This document shows positions 11,480-23,325 of a stretch of 64,000 nt of DNA, in pieces. Numbering within the stretch: the stretch's first letter is position 1; every line of letters starts with the position of its first letter. Under the pieces are notes generated by a model. That model was given only the letters and a program-made list of their open reading frames with translations, was not told the DNA's origin and did not search any database. The position numbers and the translations under genes are program-made. Source of the DNA: Diabrotica undecimpunctata (taxonomy: Eukaryota; Arthropoda; Insecta; Coleoptera; Chrysomelidae); NCBI RefSeq assembly GCF_040954645.1, contig NC_092803.1:121229961-121293960 (forward strand), written 5' to 3'.

Positions 11480-12395
11480 CTAACATTCAGGTACATACAG
11501 GGTGTTCGCAGGCTGATTTCTACCGGCGTATGAACAAACATCTGTAACCTTGTGCAAATTCGTCTGTACGTTGCCTTCATCATCTTTTATAGACCAAGAT
11601 TTCTGCTTGAATTTACGTGTGAGTAGTCTGATTTTATCGAAGAGTTCTTTGATGTTATTTGTGCCGACATGTTGAAGCTGAATCTCTCTGCAAATTTTCT
11701 CTATCTGCTTGTTATTGTCTCGTCTACAAGCAGCCTGAATGGGTCTAGATAGCTGTAGGTACTGGAAATACCTAACAGGGTTCTCAATTCCAGCAATTTT
11801 GAGTTTTATGCGTTCTTCAACGAGGTCAAAAGTATTTTCAGTCAATAACTGTATCAAGGTATTTTTAAAAGATAGCCAAATCTTTCCAGAATCATGAGTG
11901 CGCATGATTGATAGAATATTTTCCAATCTTTCATTACCTTGGTTTTTTAATTGTTGTGTATCTTATTTTTGATAGTCTCTTGTTTCAGCCCCTGGTACAC
12001 GCTTTAAATTTTTGCCTTAGTGTTGCAGAGTTGATGATTAGAGCCCCAGTCAGTACCAGGTCGTGTTTTACATTAGCTAATAGATATTTTGCAGCGACTG
12101 GAGTTGTCTACCTTAGCCAATTTGTTCCAGTTTTTAGGCACCGAATACTTGCCTCTTACCCTCTCACGTCTGCTACATAATGCACACATATTGTACGCTA
12201 TGTACCCAGTGGTTCACATTGTGTCTTTGAGGACATGAGAGTATTATTTGGTGGCAGAGCTGAGTTGTATTTCTAGAACTCCCAACCAATTTGTTGGGAT
12301 CCAGTGAGCATTTCTCAAAGTTTTATTACAATCGGGATATTGGTAACTCCTTTTGCCTCCAAAATCCTTTACCAGCATTTAACCACCATGATATT
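11480..12395 (-). mobile_element. RTE LINE copy with internal deletion (5' leader plus pre-RT region)
   Basis: From 12395 down to about 12110 the minus strand matches the 5' leader of the RTE at 538-830 (shared blocks such as AACTCAGCTCTGCCA, AACCACTGGGT and TTATGTAGC). Most of the endonuclease is then missing. The copy resumes with an endonuclease end (RPGTDWGSNHQL) and the region between endonuclease and RT (CREIQ, KIRLLTRKFKQKSW, IKDDEGNVQT) to about 11480, where the RT is lost. The protein region is clearly different from the copy at 538, although the leaders are alike. Confidence 0.75.
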
Positions 12396-12960
12396 TTACT
12401 TTGAGTTGTTCTCTTCACTATCATGGAACCATACATATACAAGAGTTATCTTAGAGCATTTGCATGTTATATTCGCTCAACAAACTTTCACTAAAAATTA
12501 ACCTGGTTATATCCTTATAATCGAAAATTTATTAAGTATTACTTCTAGAGCGATTAATTTATAACTTTTTAACTAATATTTAAACATCGCAATGGTTTAC
12601 TTACCTTCTTCTAACAACACTTTATCTGCTGCCTTAAAAAGTTTTCTTGTTCAACCTCAGATTTCAGAGTCTGAATGAAGATTTTTGCTTCATACGAGTA
12701 TAACTATTCTGTCATTTTGAGCTCGTTAGTATTGAGTGTTTTAATAATTCCAAAAGCATGTAGCTAACATTGTTGGATTAGTACTTTGCAATTGATCCTA
12801 GATGTCAAACCATTTCGAACACCAAGCGTATAGATCAAATGTTTTTTTTATCTAAAATTCACTTTTAAGAATTTACTGGAAGTCAAATTTGTTATTAATT
12901 TTTTATGAATGTTATATGCTTTTTATGTTTATTATTTCTTGTAATCACTTGCTGTCGAAA
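12396..12960. other. AT-rich DNA, no gene recognised
   Basis: No motifs or repeats of note. Confidence 0.4.
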
Positions 12961-13090
12961 TGAAAGCTTTTAAGTGTGTAAAATAAAACCGTTTGATACG
13001 AATTTATACTTAATGCATATTGGTGTGAAAGCTTTTAGATGTGTAAAAAAACCGTTTTATAAGAATTTATACTTAATGCATATTGGTATA
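12961..13090. repeat. 65-bp tandem duplication
   Basis: Two adjacent copies of a unit starting TGAAAGCTTTTA and ending ATGCATATTGG, at 12961-13025 and 13026-13090, differing at a few positions. Confidence 0.85.
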
Positions 13091-13559
13091 ATAAAAACCT
13101 ATTAATATTAATATTTTGTTGTATGTTATTTTATATCCTTTCTACTTGCTCAGAGCCTTTAATGCTGCGTTATGAAAACAAAGTATTATATGTTGAGATT
13201 GATTTTCAGGATTTTCAAATATAAAATTTTCTTGTAATTTTTCGTGCAACCCTTTTTGATGCAACCATTTTATACTTTGTTCTTTAAGTCCTTTCAGGTT
13301 GTATTTTTTGGTTCTATATTTATTTCTTGTTTAACTGTTCTATTCTGACGTATTTTTTCTTTCCTTAATATATATTTTTGTCTATTCTAAGGAGTTGTCA
13401 CTATTGTAAATTGGGCTATTTCCTACACACCTTTCTTCTTCTCCAAGTGTCGTGCAATTCTGTGAGGCCCTCCACCGTACATTATGTAGATAGTCAGGAT
13501 TAAACTATTATATTTTTAGCAACATTGCGCAGCATTTCATAACTGTGGCGATTCATGTT
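13091..13559. other. AT-rich DNA, no gene recognised
   Basis: Nothing recognised. Confidence 0.4.
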
Positions 13560-13990
13560 CCATCCATTCATCCAATGGCACTACAGCCCAAATCGGGCCT
13601 GGGTCTCCTTCAACAAGCTTCTCCAATCATCTCGATTTACCGCTGTTCTTTTCCATGAACGCGTTCCCAGGCAGTTCCTGGCATCCTCATCGACTTCGTC
13701 TTCCCATCTCTTTTTAGGTCTTCCAACAGGTCTTTTTCCCTGCATTCTTGCATTTAGTAATTTTCTGGGGATTCTATTCTCATGCATGCGGACCACGTGC
13801 CCTGACCACCGTAATCTCTGCAGTTTAGTGTATTGTGCTAGAGTTGGTTCGCTATATTGCTCGTATATTTCTCTATTATACCTAATTCGTCAGTTGTTGT
13901 TTTCACTTATTTAGCCCAGTATCCTACGTAATATTTTTCTTTCAAACACATCCAATGCATTGGCAGATTTCTGTGTCACCACCCATGTTT
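13560..13990 (-). mobile_element. RTE LINE 3'-end fragment
   Basis: Minus-strand C-terminal RTE peptide: ALDVFERKILRRILG, LQRLRWSGHVVRMHENRIPR, GRPKKRWEDEV and the tail WRSLLKETQARFGL. It has stops in the upstream part. The 3' end has the GGCTGTAGTGCCATTG signature shared by several RTE fragments here. Confidence 0.85.
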
Positions 13991-14004
13991 TACAAGGCGA
14001 TTCA

Positions 14005-14690
14005 TGTTCATTGGCGAATACTCCGCAGCCATGGCATCGTTTTACGTCCTAGACCTCTCTTACCCTCTATCTGTCCTAAGACTAGTTGTTAAAAAGTGTT
14101 TCATTCTCCTCGTAAGATGTGCCCTAAATATTCAGTCTTCTTACTTTTAACATAATCAAAAAGTTCCCTATTCTGGAGGCCCGCTCTTTTTAATACTTCC
14201 GCATTTCTGACTCTGTCCTTGCATGATATTCTAAGCGTTCGGTGCACGCACCACATTTCAAAATGGATCTGGCCTTTAACGTCCATGCTTCCAGTCTATA
14301 CAAGAAAACAGGCCAAACGTAACACTTTAGTATTTTGTACCTCAGGTTGAAATCCAACTTATGATCAGTCAGAAATTTACGGTTTACAAAAAGCATTTCT
14401 GGCTTATTCTACTCTGCTCTCTATTTCAGTCTCAGGATCGTTTAGCAGACAACCCAAGTATTTAAACTACTGACTTGCTCAATTTCTTCTTCATCTACAT
14501 ATATCTTTGCGTTTGGGTAATTATTTCTACCTAAGTATAATCATTGTTTTTGTTTTCTTGATATTTATTTTCAAACCCAAAGCTTCACTTGCACAAAGCA
14601 GAGTTAGATCATTTAAAAGACATTGAAGAACTTCGATGTTATCCACTGTGACCATGTATTTTTTAGAGAATCTACCAACAATCAGGAACT
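14005..14690 (-). mobile_element. LINE reverse transcriptase thumb and C-terminal fragment
   Basis: Minus-strand reading: LGLKINIKKTKTMI near 14560-14500, FKYLGCLLNDPETEI, a stretch with several stops, then TLRISCKDRVRNAEVL and VKSKKTEYLGHILRG. Catalytic motifs are absent. This is a different LINE family from the fragment at 13560. Confidence 0.75.
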
Positions 14691-14894
14691 ACCAACTGAT
14701 AATACGCATGGGCCATTGCAAAAAATGGTTTATATAAAATATATCTGACGTGAGAACTAATAGTAGCTCCCTTTATTGCAAATAAGCAGTTTAAATGTTA
14801 AACTTGACAATTTCCTATGAAATCTTTTTAAAAATAAAAAAGGACTCGTTCTAATCATTTATTTCTATTTATTTACATTTACTACATATAACAA

Positions 14895-16090
14895 ACAAGG
14901 TTGGATTTCGAGCTAATCAAGCAGGCTTTAGACCAGAATCCTCCTGCATAGACCACATTAATACTGTGAGGGTAATAATGGAACAATCAGTTGAATGGAA
15001 CACACCCCTATACATGGTTTTTGTTGATTTTGAACGTGCCTTTGATAGCTTGTCTCACGCTGCTGTATGGAAAATTTTAGAGCTAAGAAACATCCCGCAA
15101 AAAATAATTTCTATTATAAAGTCACTATATACTGATGCGAAATGCAGCGTGGCACACAATGGGATCAACAGTGACTAATTCGACGTACTTACTGGAGTTA
15201 GACAGGGATGCGTGCTTTCTCAGTTTCTTTTTAATATAGCTATAGACTATGTTCTCTCCAAACTAGACTCCGACACAAGAGGGATACAATGGACGTTAAC
15301 AACACGCCTAAGCGATCTAGAATACGCGGACGTTATCTGCCTATTAGGTCAAAGGTTCCAAGATCTGGCTTACCAATTGGAAACACTTTCCACTGAAGCC
15401 AATAAAATAGGTTTGAAAATCAATATTAGTAAAACCAAGTCCATGAGAATAAATGCAAGGAACAACACGCTATTTACTATCGACAATATGCAGATTGAAA
15501 ATGTGGAAAACTTTACGTATCTTGGAAGTGTCATAACAGAAAACGGAGGTAAAGAAGACGATATTCGTATGAGGATACGAAAAGCCCAACAAGCTTTCAG
15601 CTCGCTCAACCCTGTTTGGAGATCTGGCGAGTACACAACAAGGACAAAGATCCGAATATTCCGATCAAATGTCATGTCTGTTCTACTCTACGGATGTGAA
15701 ACCTGGAAAGTGATAAACGCCCTCACAGACAAACTGCAGGTCTTTGTTAACAAATGTCTACGAAGAATTGTTCGTATATTCTGGCCTAACACCATCAGAA
15801 ACGAAGATCTGCTACACCTGACCGAACAAAAGAGGGTACAAAATGAAATTAAGTCCAGAAAGTGGGGTTGGATCGGTCACACACTCCGAAAAAATAGTTC
15901 CAGTATAGCAAAGACTGCCCTAGAGTGGAATCCCCAAGGGAAAAGAAAAAGAGGTCGCCCAGTACAAACTTGGAGAAGATCCATCATGGACGAGATAAGA
16001 GGCCAAGGAAAGTCTTGGAATGAGGTGAAGGCCTTAGCGCAAAATAGAACCCGATGGCGCGTTTTCACTGAAGCTCTATGCTCCACTTAG
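14895..16090 (+). pseudogene. LINE reverse transcriptase, nearly open, motif C mutated
   Basis: Plus-strand RT domain: QAGFRPESSCIDHINT, VFVDFERAFDS (motif A), a stop at 15176-15178, GVRQGCVLSQFLFNIAIDYV (motif B), EYADVICLL (motif C; the second catalytic Asp is Val), INISKTKSMRIN, FTYLGSVI, then VLLYGCETW, the C-terminal WGWIGHTLRK and GRPVQTWRRS, and a TAG at 16088-16090. One stop plus the lost Asp make it inactive. It is 5'-truncated. The type resembles RTE/Proto2-like LINEs of invertebrates; clade assignment is uncertain. Confidence 0.85.
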
Positions 16091-16536
16091 GAGTTCAAGA
16101 ACCTTATATATATTTTACATATAAAGACTTCTGAAATATTAGGCGTAAGTACTAAGGCTCTTATAATTTTGGTAAATCTTTCTATAACATTTTGAATCTT
16201 TCATTGATTTTACCATATTGAGATTAGAGATGAAGTTAGTACAATCCTCTACTTCTCGCAAAACCTCATTGGCATGCATAATCCGAGAAACATTTTAATT
16301 TTCAAACCTATTCCGATCCTTGGTTTTAATTCTATTAATATCCGAAAAGATTCGTTCACATTTAACATTATATATTGGAAGAGACAGCATATGTTTGGCA
16401 AATCTATCTATCTCTATTTTATCGACACTTCTCTCGAAAAGTGTAAAAAAAAATGAAAAATGTACTGATAAATGTCTCTGCCTGTAAAAACTACTGGAAT
16501 CTACTAAGAATTTTTTCCCTACTAAAAATTTTTAAT

Positions 16537-17084
16537 CAAATCTTAACTGTCTTTTCTTTTATTTCGGTTTACTCTTTATGAGTATTAGAAACCAATTCGC
16601 CAAAAATTTTTGCTTAGATGAAGAGATACGTTGTGGAATGCAACTTTTAGATTCTTCATATCTCTCTTACACCTTTAGCATCGTCTGTTTTGCCTTGCAA
16701 TTTATAGAAGGCAGAGATTAAAGCAAAAATCTGAATTTTGTTTTCGTCAAAGAAATCTTCGCATTTCTAGTTTGGTGATTTATTCCCAGATGTCGCTATA
16801 GCGTCCATATTGAAGCCATTTTATTGTTGCTTCTTTTGACGGAAAAATATTTGATTTCACTTTTAGAGCTTCTGTACCAGTCTCCCTGATGATTCCTGTT
16901 AGGATGAAATACGTATAAGCGAATATACAGAGGCATTATACGTGGAATCAAATCTTAACTGTCTTTTCTATTATTCCGGTTTACTCTTTATGAGTACAAG
17001 AAACCAGTTCACCAAGAATGTTTTAATTTCTGATGAATCCTGGTAGGATAAAATGCGTATAAGCGAATATATAGAAGGATTATA
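16537..17084. repeat. Interleaved direct repeats
   Basis: A block of about 70 bp (AATCTTAACTGTCTTTTCT ... TTTACTCTTTATGAGTA) occurs at 16537-16610 and again at 16947-17020. A second block (GCGTATAAGCGAATATA in one copy) occurs at 16896-16941 and 17039-17084. The rest of the interval is AT-rich without coding remains. This suggests a partial segmental duplication followed by indels. Confidence 0.8.
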
Positions 17085-17099
17085 CTACCTTTTATACAA

Positions 17100-17620
17100 A
17101 ATCTATCTAGATCACTCATTAGTTTATTTGGTGAATTTAATATAAAAATATCTACTTATAACCAAAAAACGCTTAACTTGTTTTACACCAGATTAAAAGA
17201 TCCTACTTCTACATTTCAACGTTCTAACATAATTTAATATGGCATCCCATGTGAATGTGGCTTAGTTTATATTGGTCAGACTGGCCGAAGATTAAGCAAA
17301 AGATTGGCCCTTCATAAAAGCGATTGCAAACTCAAACCATAATCTTGGTTTGTATTAAAGTATTCACGTTAATAGCAAAGACCACAGAGTCCTCTATAAT
17401 GACACATTCATCTTAGATGCATCTAATAGAGATTTTCAACGAAAAATCCTTGAGATGTGTTACATTTATAATGCGAAAAATGCCATCAATCACAAAAAGA
17501 ATGTGGATAATTTAAGTTCCCTCTACACACAAAATATTTCAGGAATTAAAAAATTGTCTCCCAGATATAGGTTAGATTTTTTAACTATTTTAATTTACCA
17601 ATTTTAATTATTTTATTTAC
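17100..17620 (+). mobile_element. Penelope-like element fragment, GIY-YIG endonuclease
   Basis: The plus strand reads LKDPTSTFQRSNII, one stop, then GIPCECGLVYIGQTGRRLSK, and continues to SPRYRLDFL. A Cys-x-Cys followed by LVYIGQTGR is the start of the GIY-YIG endonuclease domain of Penelope-like retroelements. The RT domain is missing and the reading has a stop and shifts. A TGATGA/GAAA motif lies about 430 bp downstream at 18047, where Penelope-like elements may carry hammerhead-type sequences in their terminal repeats. Confidence 0.8.
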
Positions 17621-18046
17621 TTGTATTGTGTTTTTGTCATTCTGTAGTTCTAATGTTACTTAAGTATTTGTTGTTAACATTTAAGATAATATTTGTCATT
17701 TTTACATTTCAAATTATCCAGCTATTTCAAACAAGTTTAGTGACACTGCCGTAAATTGTTAATACTTTAAGATTGTTTTAAATAACGTGTAAGATGCCAA
17801 TTTATTTGTGGTTAGGTTTTTATGTAAATAGATCGATCTTAATTTAATAAAAATACATTGTGAACTATGGATACTTCTCATCATGTATCTAAAAATATGT
17901 TAAGTATATACACAGATAACACTTTCTTTGTTTTCCACCCAAGTCACTGACTTTTTTGCTATAATTTGGGTAAGTGTTTTATTATTTTTATACTTAGTTT
18001 CCACCTGTTCATTGTTTGTTCTCTTGTTTGTCTGTAGTTGATGTCT

Positions 18047-18075
18047 CTGATGATGTCAGTAATCATTGACGAAAG
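18047..18075 (+). other. Hammerhead-like core motif (CTGATGA-stem-GAAA)
   Basis: CTGATGA, one extra T, GTCA, an 8-base loop, TGAC, then GAAAG. The extra base between CTGATGA and the 4-bp stem departs from the canonical hammerhead core, so activity is doubtful. It lies 3' of the GIY-YIG fragment at 17100. Confidence 0.5.
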
Positions 18076-19472
18076 CTTAGACTATTAATTAAAAAGCACA
18101 TCTAATGAAGCACCCGAGTTTTATTTTGCTTCCTCAGGGATAAAAGGGTATCTCCTAGCGTTATCTCCTGCATAATTTTGTAAATAATTAACTTTTTTCA
18201 AAACAGTAGGATTGCAAAATTGTGCAAAAACTATTTGATTTCTTTCGCAAAGTATAACGTAGCTACTTATAAGTATGATAAAGAAAATCACAAAAAAGCT
18301 TTTTTTAACTATTTTTTGTAATTTTTATTGGTTAGATTATTAACTTTAATTATCTGACCAATTAACAGTTTTTTCAGATATATGGGGAAAAAACAAGGAA
18401 AACACTGAATTTCTTGCATTTTTTTAAAATGCAAGATTTCTTCGCAATAAAATTATGATTTCTGGTGATACTTGGAAGCAATGTATGCAAAAACTGCCTT
18501 TATATATTTTCCATCCAAATGTGGTAATTTTAACAGTTACCGGCTGGTTTATATGCGCGAACTAGAAATATTTGATATTACGAAAACTTTTAGTTTGATA
18601 TTTTCCGCTGTTGGAAGATACACCAAAAAACGGGTCACTGTCAACAGACTGCCATTTATAAACTATTGAACCATTCTTTTATCTATGGTTTGCTTATACA
18701 CTTTGAGTTTAAAGCAAAACGTAATGCAAATTCGTTGCTCGTATCTCTGTCATTTTGAGAAATAACAAAATGAGACTAACGTAAAAAAGACAATCTGATA
18801 CACGCTATTATGAACTAGATACTTCCCGTTGATACACGGCAAGTTAGTGAAGATTGGATACTTTTAGGACATACCACATAAGTCAAACGAATAAACAACA
18901 AAATAAACTTAGCTTATATCTTTATTTATAATCACAAAAAATTAAATAATATAAAAAGAACAGTTAGGTACACAATAGTTGTAAAAAAAAACATTAAATA
19001 TATTTTACCACAAAATTACATAAACCGTGCATACCAGTTGATTCTATGAATATTACTTCTTAAACAAAGTTTTAACAAAGAAGAATATGAAAATACTAGA
19101 AACAAAAAATAATGATGAAAGCAAATTCTTGTAATTTTTAAAGTAAGGCAATCCATCTTTGACAATTTATGTCAAAGGAGGTCTACGTGGAAAATCAAAA
19201 AAGTATTTAAGTTTGAAATTTGTAATTTCGGATTTCAGGTTTCGTTTTTGAGCGAAACTAAATGTATTGCTGGTAGTAATATTAAAATCAGGTATTGCTT
19301 TGTAATACATACTCATTGTTTTCGTTGCCAGATATCAAAAATCTCAAGAGTGATAGTAAGACATTCTATTGTTTACAAGTTATTCTATTACTATTCTACT
19401 TACTACATTTTATTATTACAAGTCATTATCAGGAAGAAAATAAGAAAAAGCCAGTTCATCGCATCGCATCGC
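18076..19472. other. AT-rich DNA, no gene recognised
   Basis: Several short open frames occur but none has a recognisable domain. Confidence 0.4.
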
Positions 19473-19500
19473 ATCATGAACAACGCAAGTTGTTCATGAT
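19473..19500. repeat. Perfect 12-bp hairpin with GCAA loop
   Basis: ATCATGAACAAC, loop GCAA, GTTGTTCATGAT. It directly follows a short GCATC tandem repeat at 19459-19475. Confidence 0.9.
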
Positions 19501-19539
19501 TATGATAGCGATATCACATGTCAATTGCTGGAACAATAC

Positions 19540-20040
19540 AACTAATGACGTTTAGAAATAAATGTAGATAAGACAAAATATTTATGCATCATAGGGCAAC
19601 AACAAAAATTGGTAGTAGTAGAAAATGAACAAGTAATAACAGTTTGCCGAAAAATAACTATTTGTGTAAAAATTTTACAACACGGAACACTGAATGCGAC
19701 GATCAAGTAAATGGAAATTTGAGCGCAGAAATGACGTTTTATGGAACTAAACCATTAAAAAATACTACATTCAAAAATATTATTTGAAGATGCGCAACGC
19801 CAGAGATATGCGTTTAGGATATCAGCAATTGGCGAGGACATCAAAATAAACAGATAGTTTGTGACAAAAGTAGAATCACAAAACAAGTCCTGTGATGTAA
19901 ACTAGAGGAAAAAGAACCAGGAAGATCCAGAATGTTCCGGAGGGAAATAACTAATAAAGAGATAACAGAAAGGAATCTGAAATAGGACTTATGGAATGAC
20001 CGATGGAATGAAATCGAAAAATGGGAGAACATTGTAACCC
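19540..20040 (+). mobile_element. Degraded RTE-type LINE 3' fragment
   Basis: The plus strand has NVDKTKYLCI, the RT thumb signature after motif C, followed by C-terminal LINE-like sequence with many stops ending near 20040. Much decayed; family assignment is tentative. Confidence 0.5.
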
Positions 20041-20254
20041 GGTATATCCTCGTCAGTTACTGGAGTGTGGAGCTAAGTATACGTTCAACTAATTCAAATA
20101 TAGTAAATTTATAATGTTCGTTATCCGATACGTCATCGAAATCTTTGCATAACGGCGATCTCAGCACAGGTGTTAGTCACAAATTTATGATAGTGACCAC
20201 CAATTTTTTTACAAAATCTGACAATGATTTCAATAATTTAAATTATCGTATGCG

Positions 20255-20552
20255 TTAAGATCTTGGAGGATATAGAGGAAACAATCATAAAGTTAAAAAA
20301 CGGTAAAGCACCTGGAGATCAACTTGTAGCGGATCTTTTTAAATCTGGTGGTCAAAGTTTGGTTACTACCCCGCTTAAGTTACTTTGCGATATCTGAAAC
20401 TATGAATAAGCGTTCAAGGAGTGGACAGCGATAACATTTTTTTAATATCTAAGAAAAATGTAAATGAAAGTATAGGAATTAGTGAGAAACTATTCAAAGT
20501 GGCATATGAAGTCTTATTTAGTCTACTACAAAGATTGTCTGTATATACGGAA
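20255..20552 (+). mobile_element. RTE-type RT finger fragment interrupted by a Tc1 element
   Basis: EDIEETIIKLKNGKAPGDQL, then ADLFKSGGQSLV, and after a stop SKKNVNES and KVAYEVLFSLLQRLSVYTE, matching the start of insect RTE reverse transcriptases (KNGKAPG ... NVAYKVLS ... RRL). It stops at the Tc1 terminus. I cannot recognise RT sequence on the other side of the Tc1 element. Confidence 0.65.
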
Positions 20553-20554
20553 TA

Positions 20555-22163
20555 CAAACTCTTGGACAAAATTAACGCACCACTCATATTTTTCTCAATA
20601 ATCTTTATTTATTGATAATTTACTGTACGACAAGTTGCATATGGTCCTTGTCTGACAGTGACAGTTGTTATGTAAGCTAATAATAGTCTTGTTTTAACAA
20701 TAATTTGTATTAAACTTCGTTTTAGACTAAAAGTGAGTTAAACTTTTCATAAAAAGTACCGATTCAATAAAAGTGATTGTGGGAAACAAGCTTTTTATTG
20801 TGATATTTTTCATCACATGCATGTTTGGAAGTTCATTTGCATGAAAATCAAATAAAAAATAAACCGCCAAAGAAATTTGTCGATGGAGGAGGCAGTGCGA
20901 GCATCGACTCTCCTAGATGTAGGATATTCAATGCGATACGTTGCTGGTTTGTTAGGAAGACATCATTTCAGCATCAGTCGCAAGGTGAGGCGATATAATG
21001 AAACAGGGTAGTACCATCGATGACCAGGGCAAAGGCGAAAACGTTGCACTAATCAAATTGATGAACGTTTTTTGAGACAACGTGCGCTCAGAGATAGGAG
21101 AGTCACAATTTGCTATAGCAATTTGCTAAAAAATGAACTAGCAGATGTTCGAAATGTCACGATATCGTCTCGAACAGTTAGAAGACATTTACATGAAGCA
21201 GAATTGAGCAACAGAAGACCGGCCAAAAAACCCTTGCTTACCAGAGAACACAGGGTTCAGAGATTGAATTTTGCAAGATTGCATCAAAATTGGACCATCG
21301 ATGATTGGAAACGAGTTCTTTTCTCCGATGAGACTAGAGTAAGCCTAAAAGCTCCAGATGGTCGTGAGCGTGTCTGGCGAAGGCGAGGAGAAAGGTTTGC
21401 CAGCTGCAATATCTCTCTTAAAGTACCTTTTGGTGGTGGCTCTAATATGTTTTGGGGGGAATTTGTTTTGAAACTCGTACGGAATTGATCCCCATACGTA
21501 CGAGGTCTATGAATGCCCATTATAACTTAGACAACATTATTGTCGAGCATGTAATGCCTTTTGCTCCGTTTCTTGGACCTAATTTTTTATTCATGCAAAA
21601 CAACGCTCGTCCTCATGTGGCTCGACAGGTTATTGGCTACCTAAATGATGTTGATATTCCATTATTAGAGTGGCCACCTAACAGTCCGGACATGAATCCT
21701 ATAGAGCATGTATGGGACTATCTCAAAAAAAAAAAGATTCGAAGTCGTAGACTCCCTATTGCCAATCACAATTAACTCATTGAGGCCATTATTGAAGAAT
21801 GGGAGAATATTCCGCAAACTTTTGTTAAACATTTGATATCAAGCATGCTTTGACGCATAAATGCAGTCATAAGAAGTAGAGGAGGGCCTACGCGGTATAA
21901 GTGATGACCCAGATGCATTTTATTATGTTACTTTACTGATTTTTTTCTTTTTGCAATTTGGAGTTATGCTAGCTTATTTACGCATTTCCGACAAAAACAA
22001 ATTTTTAAAGAAACAATAAGGCAAATTAAGGTCATGATAAAGTCATGTTGGACTTATTTGTAGGTGTTTATTATTATTTCAATGTAACTTAGTTTTATTT
22101 TGTGTTCATATTGTAAATATTTAGATTATTTAAAGTGGTGCGTTAATTTTGTCCAGGAGTTTA
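20555..22163 (+). mobile_element. Tc1-like DNA transposon with both inverted ends
   Basis: Ends 20555-20585 and 22133-22163 are inverted repeats of about 31 bp (core TGGACAAAATTAACGCACCA), flanked by TA at 20553-20554 and 22164-22165. The 1.6-kb length and single transposase are typical of Tc1. The ends lie close to each other in sequence, so the insertion is fairly young, though the transposase is broken. Confidence 0.9.
20883..21853 (+). pseudogene. Tc1 transposase with two stops, a frameshift and D-to-N in the DDE triad
   Basis: Starts at ATG 20883. It has an N-terminal helix-turn-helix region (STLLDVGYSMRYVAGLLGR), in-frame stops at 21009-21011 and 21021-21023, then KNELADVRNVTISSRTVRRH. 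The catalytic core has VLFSDETRVSL (first Asp kept), FMQNNARPHVAR (family has MQDNARPH, so the second Asp is Asn) and PDMNPIEHVWDYL (Glu kept). Spacing from the second to the third triad position is 34 residues, giving DD34E. A frameshift lies near 21470. The end is a TGA at 21851-21853. Confidence 0.9.
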
Positions 22164-22770
22164 TATTTCACGAGTAAACTTGCACGTATAAATTTGCGTT
22201 CAAGAGGATTGGGTAACCAAAATTCTTGTACATATGTTTGTGCCATGGGTTTCAACTAACCTCGTGCTGAGTTGTAATTTAATACAGTTGAATCTCATTT
22301 TTTTGTCAGACATAAAAAAATCATTACCCTATATTTCCTCATAGTGTAATGAATATAAATGAAGAGCAGTCACTTTGGTGTTATGAATCATTCGAAGACT
22401 ATAAAATTAATAAAAACAGCATTATTCGGATCTTCAAAGCAGTGTAGCAAAGTTACACTAGCATAATGGAGAATGACAATTTACAAGACAATATTACACA
22501 AAACGATAATGCAGAGGACAATACTTACAATCCAAAAAGAAACTAATAGCAGTGCATAAAAAGTAAATTCCGAAAAAGTCAAAAAAGCCAAAGCTACAAG
22601 ATAGGACAATGTGGAAATAAGTGCTAAATACCGATACTGCGAAAATTGAAGAAGAAACAGAAAACTAAATATATGCCGGCTATATCAAGGATGCAAAAAA
22701 AATAACTTAAGGGTGCAACACGAACCGGTGGAAGAGGTCTGCTACATCTAAAGAAATAAGAAAAAGAATA
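22164..22770. other. AT-rich DNA, no gene recognised
   Basis: No transposon protein motifs recognised between the Tc1 element and the palindrome at 22771. Confidence 0.4.
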
Positions 22771-22815
22771 TGCGTGGCTAACAGCTGTTATATTATAACA
22801 GCTGTTAGCCACGCA
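22771..22815. repeat. Perfect 21-bp palindrome with 3-base spacer
   Basis: TGCGTGGCTAACAGCTGTTAT and its exact reverse complement, separated by ATT. It sits just 5' of an RTE 3'-end fragment. Confidence 0.95.
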
Positions 22816-22834
22816 CGTTATAACCATCAAAATA

Positions 22835-23110
22835 AACCGCCTAAGATGTGTGGGCCACGTTATGCGGATGGATGAAAGTTATCCTTCTAAAATACCCATG
22901 CTAAATAGGCCAGTCGGAAGAAGAAGGAGACCTAAACTCAGATTCTGGACGATGTGCAGGATGATTTAAGGGAGATTGGAGTAAGAGACTGGCGAAGACA
23001 GACACTCGACATGTAAGGATGGAAGAATGTTTCGAGGCAGACCAGGGCTCATGATGGGCTGTAGCGCCAACTGATGATTTATAGACGAGAATGACGAAGG
23101 TATAATAATA
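22835..23110 (+). mobile_element. RTE LINE 3'-end fragment
   Basis: The plus strand reads GHVMRMDESYPSKIP, NRPVGRRRRPKLRFW, then degraded sequence and the 3' signature GGGCTGTAGCGCCAACTGAT. Stops are present. Confidence 0.75.
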
Positions 23111-23145
23111 AAATTATTAAAGTATTTTATGTGTAAACTATCTAC

Positions 23146-23325
23146 AGGGTTGCTATAAAGTATGGAATCAAGTAAATATCTTTGTAACAAAAAATACGTT
23201 ATTCATTAAATGTTGCAACCACAATGACACAGAGCGCATCTAATACCATAATTTTTGGTAACTACTTTACTTCTGGTTTCACTGGATATCCCCTTAACTT
23301 ACTTAATTTAAATACGACACCCTGG
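23146..23325. mobile_element. Possible MITE with ACAGGGT-type ends
   Basis: The left end TACAGGGTTGCTATAAAG and the right end ACACCCTGGA are inverted over about 10 bases. About 180 bp, no coding sequence. Weak. Confidence 0.4.

Noticed and set aside
18047..18075. A complete active hammerhead ribozyme
   Set aside because: The extra base after CTGATGA breaks the usual stem II register and I cannot find convincing stems I and III; reported only as hammerhead-like.
19459..19475. GCATC tandem repeat as a CRISPR-like or satellite array
   Set aside because: Only about three 5-bp units; simple slippage.
22164..22300. Continuation of the RT fragment on the far side of the Tc1 element
   Set aside because: The sequence after 22165 does not read as RT in any frame I could follow, so I did not extend the LINE across the insertion.
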